DNA of 64,000 bases from Micromonospora cremea (GTDB lineage: Bacteria > Actinomycetota > Actinomycetes > Mycobacteriales > Micromonosporaceae), in assembly GCF_900143515.1 (NCBI RefSeq), contig NZ_FSQT01000002.1, positions 3,783,501 through 3,847,500 on the forward strand, written 5' to 3'. Under the pieces are notes generated by a model. It worked only from the letters and a program-made list of their open reading frames with translations, was not told the origin of the DNA and ran no database searches. The translations under genes were made by a program, and so were the position numbers. Positions within the stretch are counted from its first letter, which is position 1; the number at the start of each line of letters is the position of its first letter. Shown piece by piece: positions 16,111-24,427 of the stretch.

Positions 16111-17616
16111 ATGAGCCGGCTGCTGCCACTGCCGGTGGTGATGCCGCTGCTCGGCGCGGCGCTGACCCTGCTGCTGGCCGCCCGGCCGGGGCTCCAACGC
16201 GCGGTCAGTGTGCTCTGCCTGAGCGGCACCCTCATCGTGGCGCTGCTGCTGCTGGTGCAGGCGTACCGGTACGGGCCGGTGGTGATGGCGATCGGCGGGT
16301 GGCCGGCGCCGGTCGGGATCGTCCTGGTCGCGGACCAGCTCGCCGCGCTGATGCTGGTGGTCTCCTCGTCGGTCATCCTCTGCGTGTTGCTGTACTCGAT
16401 CGGCCAGGGCCGCAGCGAGACCGGCGAGACCGCGCCGGTGGTCATCTTCCACCCGACGTACCTGGTGCTCACCGCCGGCGTCACCAACGCGTTCCTCGCC
16501 GGTGACCTGTTCAACCTCTTCGTCGGCTTCGAGATCCTGCTGGCCGCCAGCTTCGTGCTGATCACCCTGGGCGGCACCGAGATCCGCATCCGCACCGGAT
16601 CGACGTACGTGGTGGTCAGCATCCTCTCCTCGATGATCTTCCTGGCCGGGGTAGGGCTGGTGTACGCGGCCACCGGCACGCTCAACCTGGCCCAACTCGC
16701 CCAGCGCCTCGACGACCTGCCCGCCGGCGTGCGGCTGACCCTGGAACTGATGCTCCTGCTCGCGTTCGCCATCAAGGCGGCGGTCTTTCCGCTCTCGGCC
16801 TGGCTGCCGGACAGCTATCCCACGGCGCCGGCTCCGGTCACCGCGGTCTTCGCGGGGTTGCTGACCAAGGTGGGCGTCTACGCGATCATCCGCACCGAGA
16901 CGCTGCTCTTTCCGGGCGGGCAGGCCGACGAACTGCTCATGGTCGTCGCCGGGCTGACCATGGTGGTCGGCATCCTGGGCGCGGTGGCCCAGTCGGACAT
17001 GAAGCGGCTCTTCTCGTTCACGCTGGTCAGCCACATCGGCTACATGATCTTCGGGGTGGCGTTGAGCACCGTCGCGGGGCTCTCCGGCGCGATCTTCTAT
17101 GTGGTGCACCACATCACCATCCAGACCACGCTGTTCCTGGTCGCCGGGCTGGTCGAGGAGCGGGCCGGCAGCACCGACCTGCGCCGCCTCGGCGGGCTGG
17201 CCCGGATGGCACCGCTGCTCGGCGTGCTGTTCTTCGTCCCGGCGATGAACCTCGCCGGCGTGCCACCGTTCTCCGGTTTCCTCGGCAAGCTCGGCCTGCT
17301 CCAGGCCGGGGTGGCGGCCGGCGGGCCGCTGCCCGGGGTGCTCGTCGCGGCCGGCACGCTGACCAGCCTGCTCACCCTCTATGTGGCCTCCCGGCTGTGG
17401 AACATCGCCTTCTGGCGGTCGCCCCGGTTGGCCACCACCGAGCCGGCCGTCCAGCTGCCCAGGCTGATGGTCGGGGCCACCGTGGCCCTGGTCGCGTTCG
17501 GGTTGGCGCTGACCGTGCTGGCCGGTCCGCTCTTCGAGGTCACCGCCGACGCGGCCGCCGATTTGCGCTCGCGCACCCCGTACGTGCGGGCCGTGCTGCC
17601 GGTCGGCGCGCCGTGA
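16111..17616 (+). CDS. mrpD: Na+/H+ antiporter subunit D (MrpD)
   Basis: A 501-residue NuoM/N-like proton-pumping subunit with about 14 transmembrane helices. Family residues include FNLFVGFEILLAASFVLI with its conserved Glu, AIKAAVFPLSAWLPDSYPTAPAPV, and LLTKVGVYAIIR with its lysine. ATG 16111 has GAGGGA 4 nt upstream. It lies 22 nt after mrpC in the operon. Confidence 0.94.
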   Translation: MSRLLPLPVVMPLLGAALTLLLAARPGLQRAVSVLCLSGTLIVALLLLVQAYRYGPVVMAIGGWPAPVGIVLVADQLAALMLVVSSSVILCVLLYSIGQGRSETGETAPVVIFHPTYLVLTAGVTNAFLAGDLFNLFVGFEILLAASFVLITLGGTEIRIRTGSTYVVVSILSSMIFLAGVGLVYAATGTLNLAQLAQRLDDLPAGVRLTLELMLLLAFAIKAAVFPLSAWLPDSYPTAPAPVTAVFAGLLTKVGVYAIIRTETLLFPGGQADELLMVVAGLTMVVGILGAVAQSDMKRLFSFTLVSHIGYMIFGVALSTVAGLSGAIFYVVHHITIQTTLFLVAGLVEERAGSTDLRRLGGLARMAPLLGVLFFVPAMNLAGVPPFSGFLGKLGLLQAGVAAGGPLPGVLVAAGTLTSLLTLYVASRLWNIAFWRSPRLATTEPAVQLPRLMVGATVALVAFGLALTVLAGPLFEVTADAAADLRSRTPYVRAVLPVGAP

Positions 17617-18227
17617 CCGGCGCGAGCGGGTCGGCCCCGAGCGGCGCCGACGAGCCGGCCGCGCCACGGCGGCGCCGGCTCGGACGCTGGCGGGACCAGG
17701 CGCTGGCGCTCGGCTGGCTGGTGGTGGTCTGGAGCCTGCTCTGGGGCGAGGTCAACTGGGCGAACCTGGCCGGAGGCCTGCTGGTGGGCGGCGCGGTGCT
17801 GCTGTTCTTTCCGCTGCCGGCGGTCACCTTCGCCGGCCGGCTGCGCCCCCGCGCGCTGCTGGTGTTCGCGGTCCGGTTCGGCACCGAACTGGTCGGCGCG
17901 AGCCTGCACGTGGCCCGGATCGCGGTGCAGCCCGGCTACCGACCGCGCGGGGCGATCATCGCGGTGCGGCTGCGGGTGCCCACCGACCTGAACCTGGCGC
18001 TCACCGCGGAGGCGGTCTCGCTGGTGCCCGGCACGCTGATCCTCGAGGTGGACCGGGACTCCGGAACGCTCTACCTGCACGTGCTGGACACCCACGGGCC
18101 CGCGGAGCTGACCTCCGCCCGGGAGCGCACCCTCGCCGTCGAGCGGCGGATCGTCCGGGCGGTGGGCTCCGCCGCCGAACTGCGCCGCGTCGAGACCGAT
18201 CCTGTCGAGAAGGGAACCCTGCCGTGA
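17613..18227 (+). CDS. mrpE: Na+/H+ antiporter subunit E (MrpE)
   Basis: A 204-residue MrpE. The GTG at 17613 overlaps the mrpD TGA (GTGA). A polar, Arg-rich N terminus of about 30 residues precedes two transmembrane segments. The soluble part carries the family motif SLVPGTLILEVDRDSGTLYLHVLD. Nothing appears to be missing from the subunit. Confidence 0.93.
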   Translation: MTGASGSAPSGADEPAAPRRRRLGRWRDQALALGWLVVVWSLLWGEVNWANLAGGLLVGGAVLLFFPLPAVTFAGRLRPRALLVFAVRFGTELVGASLHVARIAVQPGYRPRGAIIAVRLRVPTDLNLALTAEAVSLVPGTLILEVDRDSGTLYLHVLDTHGPAELTSARERTLAVERRIVRAVGSAAELRRVETDPVEKGTLP

Positions 18228-18487
18228 TCACGTTCCTGGCCGTCGTCCTCACCGCCCTGCTCTCGGTGACCGCGCTGCTCGCGCTGACCCGGCTCTACCG
18301 GGGCCCGTCGCTGCTGGACCGGGTGATCGCCGCGGACATGCTGCTCGCCACCATGGTCGGCGCGGTGGGCGCCGAGGCCGCGGTCAACCGGCACGCCACG
18401 ACGCTGCCCGTCCTGGTGGTGCTCTCCCTGCTCGGCTTCGTCGGTTCGGTGTCGCTGGTCCGCTTCGCCGTCCGGGAGCAGGCATGA
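18224..18487 (+). CDS. mrpF: Na+/H+ antiporter subunit F (MrpF)
   Basis: An 87-residue protein with three transmembrane helices and the family motif RLYRGPSLLDRVIAADMLL. It begins with GTG at 18224, overlapping the mrpE stop, and its own stop overlaps the mrpG start. Confidence 0.93.
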   Translation: MITFLAVVLTALLSVTALLALTRLYRGPSLLDRVIAADMLLATMVGAVGAEAAVNRHATTLPVLVVLSLLGFVGSVSLVRFAVREQA

Positions 18488-18846
18488 TCGGGACGATCGC
18501 GGACTGGCTCGGTGCCGGTTGCCTGGTGGCCGGCGCGCTGCTCGGCCTGGCCGCCGGGATCGGCGTGCTGCGCTTTCCGGACGCGCTGTCCCGGATGCAC
18601 GCGGCCACCAAACCACAGGTGCTCGGGGTGCTCCTGTTGCTGCTCGGCATCACGCTGCGGCTGCGGTCCCAGGCGGATTTCGGCATGATCCTGCTGGTGG
18701 CGGTCTTCCAGCTGGCCACCGCGCCCGTCGCGGCACAGATGATCGGTCGGGCCGCGTACCGGGCCGGCCGGTTCGACCGGGACCTGCTCGACGCGGACGA
18801 GTTGGCCGAACGCGGACCGGGCGGCGGGCCGGCGGGGCCGGGGTGA
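18484..18846 (+). CDS. mrpG: Na+/H+ antiporter subunit G (MrpG)
   Basis: A 120-residue last subunit with three helices and the motif GVLRFPDALSRMHAATKPQVLGVLL. The ATG overlaps the mrpF TGA. With mrpA(B), C, D, E and F this completes the antiporter set in one transcript, which exchanges cytoplasmic Na+ for protons. Confidence 0.93.
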   Translation: MIGTIADWLGAGCLVAGALLGLAAGIGVLRFPDALSRMHAATKPQVLGVLLLLLGITLRLRSQADFGMILLVAVFQLATAPVAAQMIGRAAYRAGRFDRDLLDADELAERGPGGGPAGPG

Positions 18847-18920
18847 CGGCCTGGGCCGCCGCTCAGGAATCGGACGATCGGCGCCTTCGGCCCACCCTCA
18901 GCGGGGTCCCAGCCAGCACC

Positions 18921-18989
18921 GATAAAATGGGGGCATGATCGACTCTTCTGCCCAGGAGGGCAGCAGTAGCCAGCCGGGTCGTGCCCGGC
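18921..18989 (+). promoter_or_regulatory. Probable promoter and structured leader of the CNNM pair
   Basis: GATAAAATGG at 18921-18930 contains TAAAAT, a good -10 element. It is followed by two short hairpins: CTGCCC/GGGCAG (18948-18963) and GCCGGG/CCCGGC (18973-18989). The leader before the GTG at 19030 would be about 95 nt. It could hold a control element, but it matches no riboswitch I can recognise. Confidence 0.4.
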
Positions 18990-19029
18990 ATATTCCCGTT
19001 CCGACGACCCCGGGAGCCCTGAGCGACCC

Positions 19030-20397
19030 GTGTTGATCGTCGTCGGTCTCCTTCTGATCATCGTGCTCACCGCCGCCACCGGTTACTTCGTGGCGCAGGA
19101 GTTCGGCTATGTCGCCGTCGACCGGGGCAAGCTCCGCCAGCTCGCCGATGACGGCGACGCAGCCGCCGCCCGGGCCCTGACCGTCACCAGCCGACTCTCC
19201 TTCATGCTCTCCGGCGCGCAGCTCGGCATCACCGTCACCGCGCTGCTGGTCGGGTACGTCGCCGAGCCGTACCTCGGCGGCGGCCTCGCCGACCTGCTCG
19301 GCGTCGCCGGCGTCGGCGAGGCGGTCAGCCTGCCGCTGTCGGTGGTGTTGGCGCTGGTCATCGCCACCGTGGTCCAGATGGTCCTCGGTGAGCTGGCCCC
19401 GAAGAACCTGGCCATCGCCCGGGCCGAGCCGCTGGCCCGGGCGCTGAGCCGGTCCACCCTGGTGTACCTCACCGTCGCCGGGCCGGTGATCCGGCTCTTC
19501 GACCGGGCGTCGGTGCGGCTGCTCCGTCGGATCGGCATCGAGCCAATCGAGGAGCTGCCCAGCGGAGCCACCCCGGCCGACCTGGAACAGATCATCGCCG
19601 AGTCCCGCGAGGAGGGCAGCCTGGACGCGGAGATGTCCACGCTGCTCGACCGGGGGCTGGATTTCCGCGAGCTGACCGCCGGCGAGGCCATGGTGCCCCG
19701 AGTCGACGTGCACACCGTACGGGCGCACGAGCCGGTGAGCCGGGTGGTCGAGCTGCTGGACAGCGGCCACTCCCGTTTCCCGGTGCGCGGCGCGGAGGGC
19801 GTCGACGACCTGATCGGCGTCGTCGGCATCGCCGACGTGCTCGGCGTACCGCCGGGGGAGCGGGCCACCACCCCGGTGAGCGCGGTGGCCGGGCCGCCGC
19901 TGCTGGTGCCCGAGACGTTGCCGTTGCCCACGGTGCTCGACCGGCTGCGGTCCGGGCATCGGCAGATGGCCTGCGTGGTCGACGAGTACGGCGGCTTCGC
20001 CGGCGTGATTACGCTGGAGGACATCGCCGAGGAGCTGGTCGGTCCGATCCGGGACGAGGACGACCCACCGGAGCGGGCGCCCGCGCGGCAGGACGACGGG
20101 TCCTGGGTGGTGCCGGCCCGCTGGCGGATCGACGAGGTCGCCGACAGCACCGGCATCGCCCTGCCCGAGGCCCCGGAGTACGACACCCTCTCCGGCCTGG
20201 TCATGCGGGAGCTGGGCCGGGTGCCGGAGGTCGGCGACCGGCTGGAGATCAGCCTGCTGCCCGAGGGCGCCGACGCCGAGGACGGCGAGGCGGAACCCCG
20301 GGCACTGGTCGAGGTGCTGGCCGTGGACCGGCACGTGGCCGATTCGGTGCGGTTGCAGCTGACCGAGCCGGGCGAGCGGCGCGAGGTGGCCGCATGA
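19030..20397 (+). CDS. CNNM/HlyC-CorC family membrane protein with CBS pair
   Basis: A 455-residue protein. A four-helix CNNM (DUF21) membrane domain fills residues 1-190, including SGAQLGITVTALLVGYVAEPYL and GELAPKNLAIA. A CBS-domain pair follows (VPRVDVHTVRAHEPVSRVV and CVVDEYGGFAGVITLEDIAEELVG). The C terminus (about 350-440) is the CorC_HlyC domain. The family is implicated in Mg2+ or other divalent cation export and is not a haemolysin. It starts at GTG 19030. Its stop overlaps the ATG of the second CNNM gene, so the two are likely partners. Confidence 0.9.
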   Translation: MLIVVGLLLIIVLTAATGYFVAQEFGYVAVDRGKLRQLADDGDAAAARALTVTSRLSFMLSGAQLGITVTALLVGYVAEPYLGGGLADLLGVAGVGEAVSLPLSVVLALVIATVVQMVLGELAPKNLAIARAEPLARALSRSTLVYLTVAGPVIRLFDRASVRLLRRIGIEPIEELPSGATPADLEQIIAESREEGSLDAEMSTLLDRGLDFRELTAGEAMVPRVDVHTVRAHEPVSRVVELLDSGHSRFPVRGAEGVDDLIGVVGIADVLGVPPGERATTPVSAVAGPPLLVPETLPLPTVLDRLRSGHRQMACVVDEYGGFAGVITLEDIAEELVGPIRDEDDPPERAPARQDDGSWVVPARWRIDEVADSTGIALPEAPEYDTLSGLVMRELGRVPEVGDRLEISLLPEGADAEDGEAEPRALVEVLAVDRHVADSVRLQLTEPGERREVAA

Positions 20398-21458
20398 GTC
20401 CGGGGATCGCGCTGTTCAGCTCGGTGATCCTGCTGGCGCTGAACGGGTTCTTCGTGGCCGCCGAGTTCGCCCTGGTGGCCAGCAAGCGGTACCGCCTGGA
20501 GCAGGCGGCGGCCAGCGGTGGCCGGGCGGCACGGGCCGCGCTGGACGGCGTCCGCGAGTTGTCGCTGATGCTGGCGGGCGCGCAGCTCGGCATCACCCTG
20601 TGCACCCTGGGCCTCGGTGCGCTGGCCGAGCCGGCGATCGAGCACCTGCTCAGCCCACTGCTGCACGCGGTGGGGCTGCCGGACGCGGCCAGCCACCTGA
20701 TCGCCCTGGTCTTCGCCCTGGGGTTGGTCACCTTCCTGCACCTGGTGGTGGGGGAGATGGCGCCGAAGTCGTGGGCGATCACCGACGCGGAGCGCTCGGC
20801 GACGCTGCTCGCGCTGCCGTTCCGTGCCTTCGCCCGGGTGGCCCGGCCGGTGCTCTCCGCGCTGAACGCGCTGGCCAACGCGATCCTGCGGCTGGTCGGG
20901 GTCAACCAGCAGGATCAGCTGGCCCAGGTGCACGGCCCGGACGAGCTGCGGATGCTGCTGGAGCAGTCGCGTGAGCACGGGCTGCTCGGCGCCGAGCAGC
21001 ACCAACTGCTCACCAGCATGTTGGAGTTGCAGGGCACGTCGGTGGCGCAGGTGATGGAGCCGTTCGCCACCATGGTCACGGTCCGCCGGGACGACCCGGC
21101 CGAGCGGATCGAGCAGGTCAGCCGGGACAGCGGCCGGTCCCGGCTGGCGGTGCTGGACGCGGCGGGTGACGTCTGCGGCCTGGTGCACGTGCGGGAGGCG
21201 GTGCGGGTGGTCACCACCGGTCGGGTCGCCACCGCCGGTGAGCTGATGACGTCCGCGTTCACGCTGCCCGCGACGTCCTCGGTCACCGAGGCGGTGGCCG
21301 CGATGCGGGCCCGGCAGTCCCAGCTCGCGCTGGTGCGCAACGGCGGTGGCCCGGCCCGGCCGATCGGCTTCGTCGCCCTCGAGGACCTGCTGGAGGAGGT
21401 CATCGGCGAGTTCGACGACGAGACCGACACGGTGCCGCGCGGGCGGCGGTTGCGCTGA
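20394..21458 (+). CDS. CNNM family membrane protein with CBS pair, lacking CorC_HlyC domain
   Basis: A 354-residue homologue of the preceding gene. The membrane domain (LNGFFVAAEFALVASKRYRLEQ, AGAQLGITLCTLGLGALAEPAIE, GEMAPKSWAI) and CBS pair are present. The protein ends soon after the ALEDLLEEVIGEFDDE motif, so the C-terminal transporter-associated domain is absent. Tandem long and short CNNM genes are common in actinobacteria, so heteromer formation is a reasonable inference. ATG 20394 overlaps the upstream stop. Confidence 0.9.
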   Translation: MSPGIALFSSVILLALNGFFVAAEFALVASKRYRLEQAAASGGRAARAALDGVRELSLMLAGAQLGITLCTLGLGALAEPAIEHLLSPLLHAVGLPDAASHLIALVFALGLVTFLHLVVGEMAPKSWAITDAERSATLLALPFRAFARVARPVLSALNALANAILRLVGVNQQDQLAQVHGPDELRMLLEQSREHGLLGAEQHQLLTSMLELQGTSVAQVMEPFATMVTVRRDDPAERIEQVSRDSGRSRLAVLDAAGDVCGLVHVREAVRVVTTGRVATAGELMTSAFTLPATSSVTEAVAAMRARQSQLALVRNGGGPARPIGFVALEDLLEEVIGEFDDETDTVPRGRRLR

Positions 21459-21540
21459 TCCGGCGGGCTTGAGGTGACCTCGACCGGGTAGGCGCGGCTG
21501 GTGCGGACCAGCAGGGTCCCTTCCGGAAAAAGGGGGCGCG

Positions 21541-22470
21541 GTGCGGCTGACGGGGGTGTCCCGGGAGTCCGGCTGGACAGGGCTGTCCGTGCAGACCACG
21601 CTTCCCAACCCGAGTACCCGTCCGGGCCTGCGCCTGCCGGGGCGGGTGACGTTGGCGGCCGGGCCGGACGACGTCCTGGTGCGGCACATCCGGCTCGGCC
21701 TGGTCACCACGGTCGAGCCGGATGACCCGGCCGCCGCCAAGCGCCTGGTGCAGTTCTTTCAGCTGCCGATCGCCGGCCGGTTCGTCGTACCGGCCGGTCG
21801 GCGGCGGGCGGTCGACTTCGCGCTGCCGCTGCCGTGGGAGACCCCGGTGACCATCTTCGGCGGGGTGCCGCTGCTGAGCCTGCGGATGGGGCTGCGTACC
21901 GAGGTCTCCGTCGACCCGGATCTGGATCAGGGGGCCATGGTGCCGGTCTTCGTGCACCCGATCCCGACTCAGGAGCACGTGCTGGCGGCGCTGGAGACGC
22001 TGGGTTTCATGATCCGCCAGGCCGGGCTGCAGGAGGGTGGGCTGCCCGGGGTGGCGCACACCCTGCCGCTGCATCAGCGGTGGGGCTACTGGGTGGCGCC
22101 GCTCTACGCCGGTCCGATCACCGAGCTGGAGGTGATCTTCGTGACCAACTCGGCGGGCCTGGAGGCGATCTTCTGGATGGACCGCCGGCTGGCGCTGGCC
22201 GGGATCACCCACCAGAGCATCAGCCGGTTCCGGATCTGGCATGCGGACGCCGACAGGCGGGACTGGGTCGCCACCGTGGACGGCTGGCTGCGCCAGGCGA
22301 TCAACCGGCACGCGGCGGCGGCGGCACACGCCGACTGGTCCGCTCAGCTCAACGAGTCCGCCCACGTCAGCCGCCACCCCGACGAGCCGGTCCAGCACGG
22401 CTACGGGCTCGGTGGCACCGCCGGCGCCGCCGGGGTCGGTGGCGGCGGCTCCGGCGGCGACGGCACCTGA
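21541..22470 (+). CDS. Sporulation-control protein Spo0M family, arrestin-like
   Basis: A 309-residue Spo0M-like protein. The first 240 residues show the arrestin-type beta-sandwich pattern (VQTTLPNPSTRPGLRLPGR, then paired strands). The tail from about 280 is Gly/Ala/His-rich and looks disordered. In Bacillus, Spo0M modulates sporulation and cell morphology; the actinobacterial role is unclear. The GTG at 21541 has AGGGGG closely upstream. It stands alone, convergent with the exporter at 22481. Confidence 0.85.
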   Translation: MRLTGVSRESGWTGLSVQTTLPNPSTRPGLRLPGRVTLAAGPDDVLVRHIRLGLVTTVEPDDPAAAKRLVQFFQLPIAGRFVVPAGRRRAVDFALPLPWETPVTIFGGVPLLSLRMGLRTEVSVDPDLDQGAMVPVFVHPIPTQEHVLAALETLGFMIRQAGLQEGGLPGVAHTLPLHQRWGYWVAPLYAGPITELEVIFVTNSAGLEAIFWMDRRLALAGITHQSISRFRIWHADADRRDWVATVDGWLRQAINRHAAAAAHADWSAQLNESAHVSRHPDEPVQHGYGLGGTAGAAGVGGGGSGGDGT

Positions 22471-22480
22471 CCCGGGCGGG

Positions 22481-23152
22481 TCAGCCGGCGCTGGCGGTGG
22501 CCAGTTTGAGGCTGAAGGCGAGGAAGAGCGCGGCGACGGCGGTGGTGCCGCCGACGGCGAGCCGGCGACGCTGGCGGAACTGCGCGGCCAGGAAGGTGCC
22601 CGCGAAGATCAACGCGGTCAGGTAGATCGCGCTGGTCACCTGGGCGATCAGCCCGAGCAGCAGGAACGACAGCGCCGGCCAGGCGTAGCCGGGGTCGACG
22701 AACTGGATGAAGAACGAGATGAAGAACAGGATCGCCTTCGGGTTCAGCAGGCTGATCACCAGCGCCTTGCGGAACGGGCTGCGCATCGCCGCCGGCTCGG
22801 CGGCGTCGATGAGCCGCGGCGTGCTCGGGTCGTTGCGGTCGCGCCAGCGACGCCAGGCGCCGCGCAGCATGGTCACCCCGACATAACCGAGGTACGCGGC
22901 GCCGGCGTACTTGATCACCAGGAACAGCGGTGGGTACGCCTTGAGCACCGACGCCACCCCGGCGGCGGAGAGGAACATCAGCACTCCGTCGCCGACGAAC
23001 ACCCCGCCCGCCGCCCGGTAACCGGCCGCCACGCCCCGCTTGGCGGCGGTGGAGAGCACGAAGAGCGAGTTCGGCCCGGGCAGCAGGATGATCGCCACGG
23101 TGCCCAGCACGTACGTCCAGATGTCGGTGATCCCCAGCACGCCCGCCATCAT
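22481..23152 (-). CDS. leuE: LysE/RhtB family amino-acid exporter, LeuE-like
   Basis: A 223-residue exporter with six predicted helices. The N terminus (TDIWTYVLGTVAIILLPGPNSLFVLSTAAKRG) and GVFVGDGVLMFLSAAGVAS closely follow the LeuE pattern. NPKAILFFISFFIQFV is the family's second conserved block. The start ATG 23152 overlaps the TGA of the upstream PNPOx-GNAT gene; a second ATG follows at 23149. Leucine or related amino-acid export is inferred from family. The overlap suggests co-transcription with the PNPOx-GNAT gene. Confidence 0.8.
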   Translation of the reverse strand: MMAGVLGITDIWTYVLGTVAIILLPGPNSLFVLSTAAKRGVAAGYRAAGGVFVGDGVLMFLSAAGVASVLKAYPPLFLVIKYAGAAYLGYVGVTMLRGAWRRWRDRNDPSTPRLIDAAEPAAMRSPFRKALVISLLNPKAILFFISFFIQFVDPGYAWPALSFLLLGLIAQVTSAIYLTALIFAGTFLAAQFRQRRRLAVGGTTAVAALFLAFSLKLATASAG

Positions 23153-24393
23153 CACGCCACGGGTGCCGTCCGGTGAAGCCTTTCCCGCAGCCTGGCCTGT
23201 GCGTTCGGCCACTCGTCGACGGTCATCGCGTACTGCACGGTGTCCCGCCAGGAGCCGTCCGGGCGCTGCCGGTGCATCCGCAGCACGCCCTCCCGGGTTG
23301 CGCCGAGCCGCTCGATGGCCGCCTGCGAGCGTTCGTTGCGGATGTCGGTGTGCCAGGCCACCCGCACCGCGCCCAGCTCGTCGAAGGCCCGGCTGAGCAG
23401 CAGCAGCTTCGCCTCGGTGTTGATCCCGGTCCGCCACCACGGCCGGCCGAGGAAGGTGTGCCCGATCGCCACCGATCGCCGCTCCGGGTCGATGTCGTAG
23501 TAGGAGGTGGTGCCGACCACCGCCCCGGTCGCCGCGCAGCGCTGCGCCCAGGCCACCCGCTCGCCGCGGTGCTGGGCGGCCAGCGCGCCGGTGATCACCT
23601 CGGCGGTTCCGGCCGGGGTGGTCGGCAGCGCGACGTTGAGGTGCCGCCAGACCTCCGCGTCGGCGGTGGCGGTGTGCAGCTCGTCGGCGTGTGTCAGGTC
23701 CAGCGGCTCCAGCCGGACGTGCTCGCCGGCCATCGGCGTCGGGTCGTGCCAGGGCGTGCGGGTCGCCCGCAGGTACGCCGGCAGCGGCGCGGTGACCCCG
23801 GCGTCCGGCTCCGGCAACCCGGGGGTGAGCCGTAGCGGCAGCACGCCGGCCCAGTGCGGCAGGTGCAGGTCGGCCTCGTCCTCGCGGACCCCACCGGTGC
23901 GGGCCCGGACCGACACCTCGCGCAGTGGCAGCGCCAGCACGGCGGTCTCGGCCAGCTCCCGCCGGTTGGGCGGCCGGCTGGCCGCGCTGCGTCCCGGGCC
24001 GACCTTCTCCACCAGCGCGGTGAGCATGGCGCTCTTCTCCCGCTCGTCGGTGACCAGTCGGGCGGTGCCGATCGCGACCACCGAGCGGTAGTTGGCGCTG
24101 TGGTGGAACTGGGAGCGGGCGTAGACCAGCCCGTCGAGCAGCGTCACCGCGACGCAGACCGGCAGTCCGTCGCCCCGGGCGGCGAGCAGTGGCCGGCTGC
24201 CGGTGGAGCCGTGCAGGTAGAGCGTGTCGCCGATGCGTACGTGCAGGGTGGGCAGCACCCGCGGCTGGCTGTCGACGGTGAAGCCGAGCGCGCAGTGGTA
24301 CGCCTCGTCGAGCACGGCGTGCGCGGTGGCCCGGTCGTAGCTCATCCGGTCGCGGGAACGGCTGGGGATGGTCCGGGCGGTGGGTGGGTACAT
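23152..24393 (-). CDS. Fusion of pyridoxamine 5'-phosphate oxidase-like domain and GNAT acetyltransferase
   Basis: A 413-residue two-domain protein. Residues about 15-200 form a split-barrel FMN-binding PNPOx-like domain (YHCALGFTVDSQPRVLPTLHVRIGDTLYLHGSTGSR). From about 220 a RimJ/RimL-type GNAT domain follows (LEPLDLTHADELHTATAD, AIGHTFLGRPWWRTGINTEAK, VAWHTDIRNERSQAAIERLGATREG). ATG 24393 has AAAGGGG 5 nt upstream. It is divergent from a MocR regulator, an association that recurs in actinobacteria and suggests a link to vitamin B6 or flavin-dependent chemistry. The substrate is unknown. Confidence 0.88.
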   Translation of the reverse strand: MYPPTARTIPSRSRDRMSYDRATAHAVLDEAYHCALGFTVDSQPRVLPTLHVRIGDTLYLHGSTGSRPLLAARGDGLPVCVAVTLLDGLVYARSQFHHSANYRSVVAIGTARLVTDEREKSAMLTALVEKVGPGRSAASRPPNRRELAETAVLALPLREVSVRARTGGVREDEADLHLPHWAGVLPLRLTPGLPEPDAGVTAPLPAYLRATRTPWHDPTPMAGEHVRLEPLDLTHADELHTATADAEVWRHLNVALPTTPAGTAEVITGALAAQHRGERVAWAQRCAATGAVVGTTSYYDIDPERRSVAIGHTFLGRPWWRTGINTEAKLLLLSRAFDELGAVRVAWHTDIRNERSQAAIERLGATREGVLRMHRQRPDGSWRDTVQYAMTVDEWPNAQARLRERLHRTAPVA

Positions 24394-24403
24394 GCTCGCC
24401 CCT

Positions 24404-24418
24404 TTGTTCTAGTACAAT
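24404..24418. promoter_or_regulatory. Divergent promoter and operator between PNPOx-GNAT and MocR genes
   Basis: TTGTTCTAGTACAA (24404-24417) is a near-perfect palindrome (12 of 14). It overlaps TACAAT (24413-24418), a good -10 hexamer for the rightward gene, whose GTG at 24428 begins 10 nt downstream, implying a leaderless mRNA. With only 34 nt between the start codons, a regulator bound here would control both genes, most simply the MocR protein itself. Confidence 0.5.
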
Positions 24419-24427
24419 CTCTTATTT

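Noticed and set aside
18921..19029. Mg2+ (M-box) riboswitch
   Set aside because: The leader is too short and lacks the conserved M-box helices; only two small hairpins are visible.
19107..21740. An 877-codon minus-strand open frame across both CNNM genes
   Set aside because: It is antisense to two clear protein families and has Ser/Arg-rich shadow composition.
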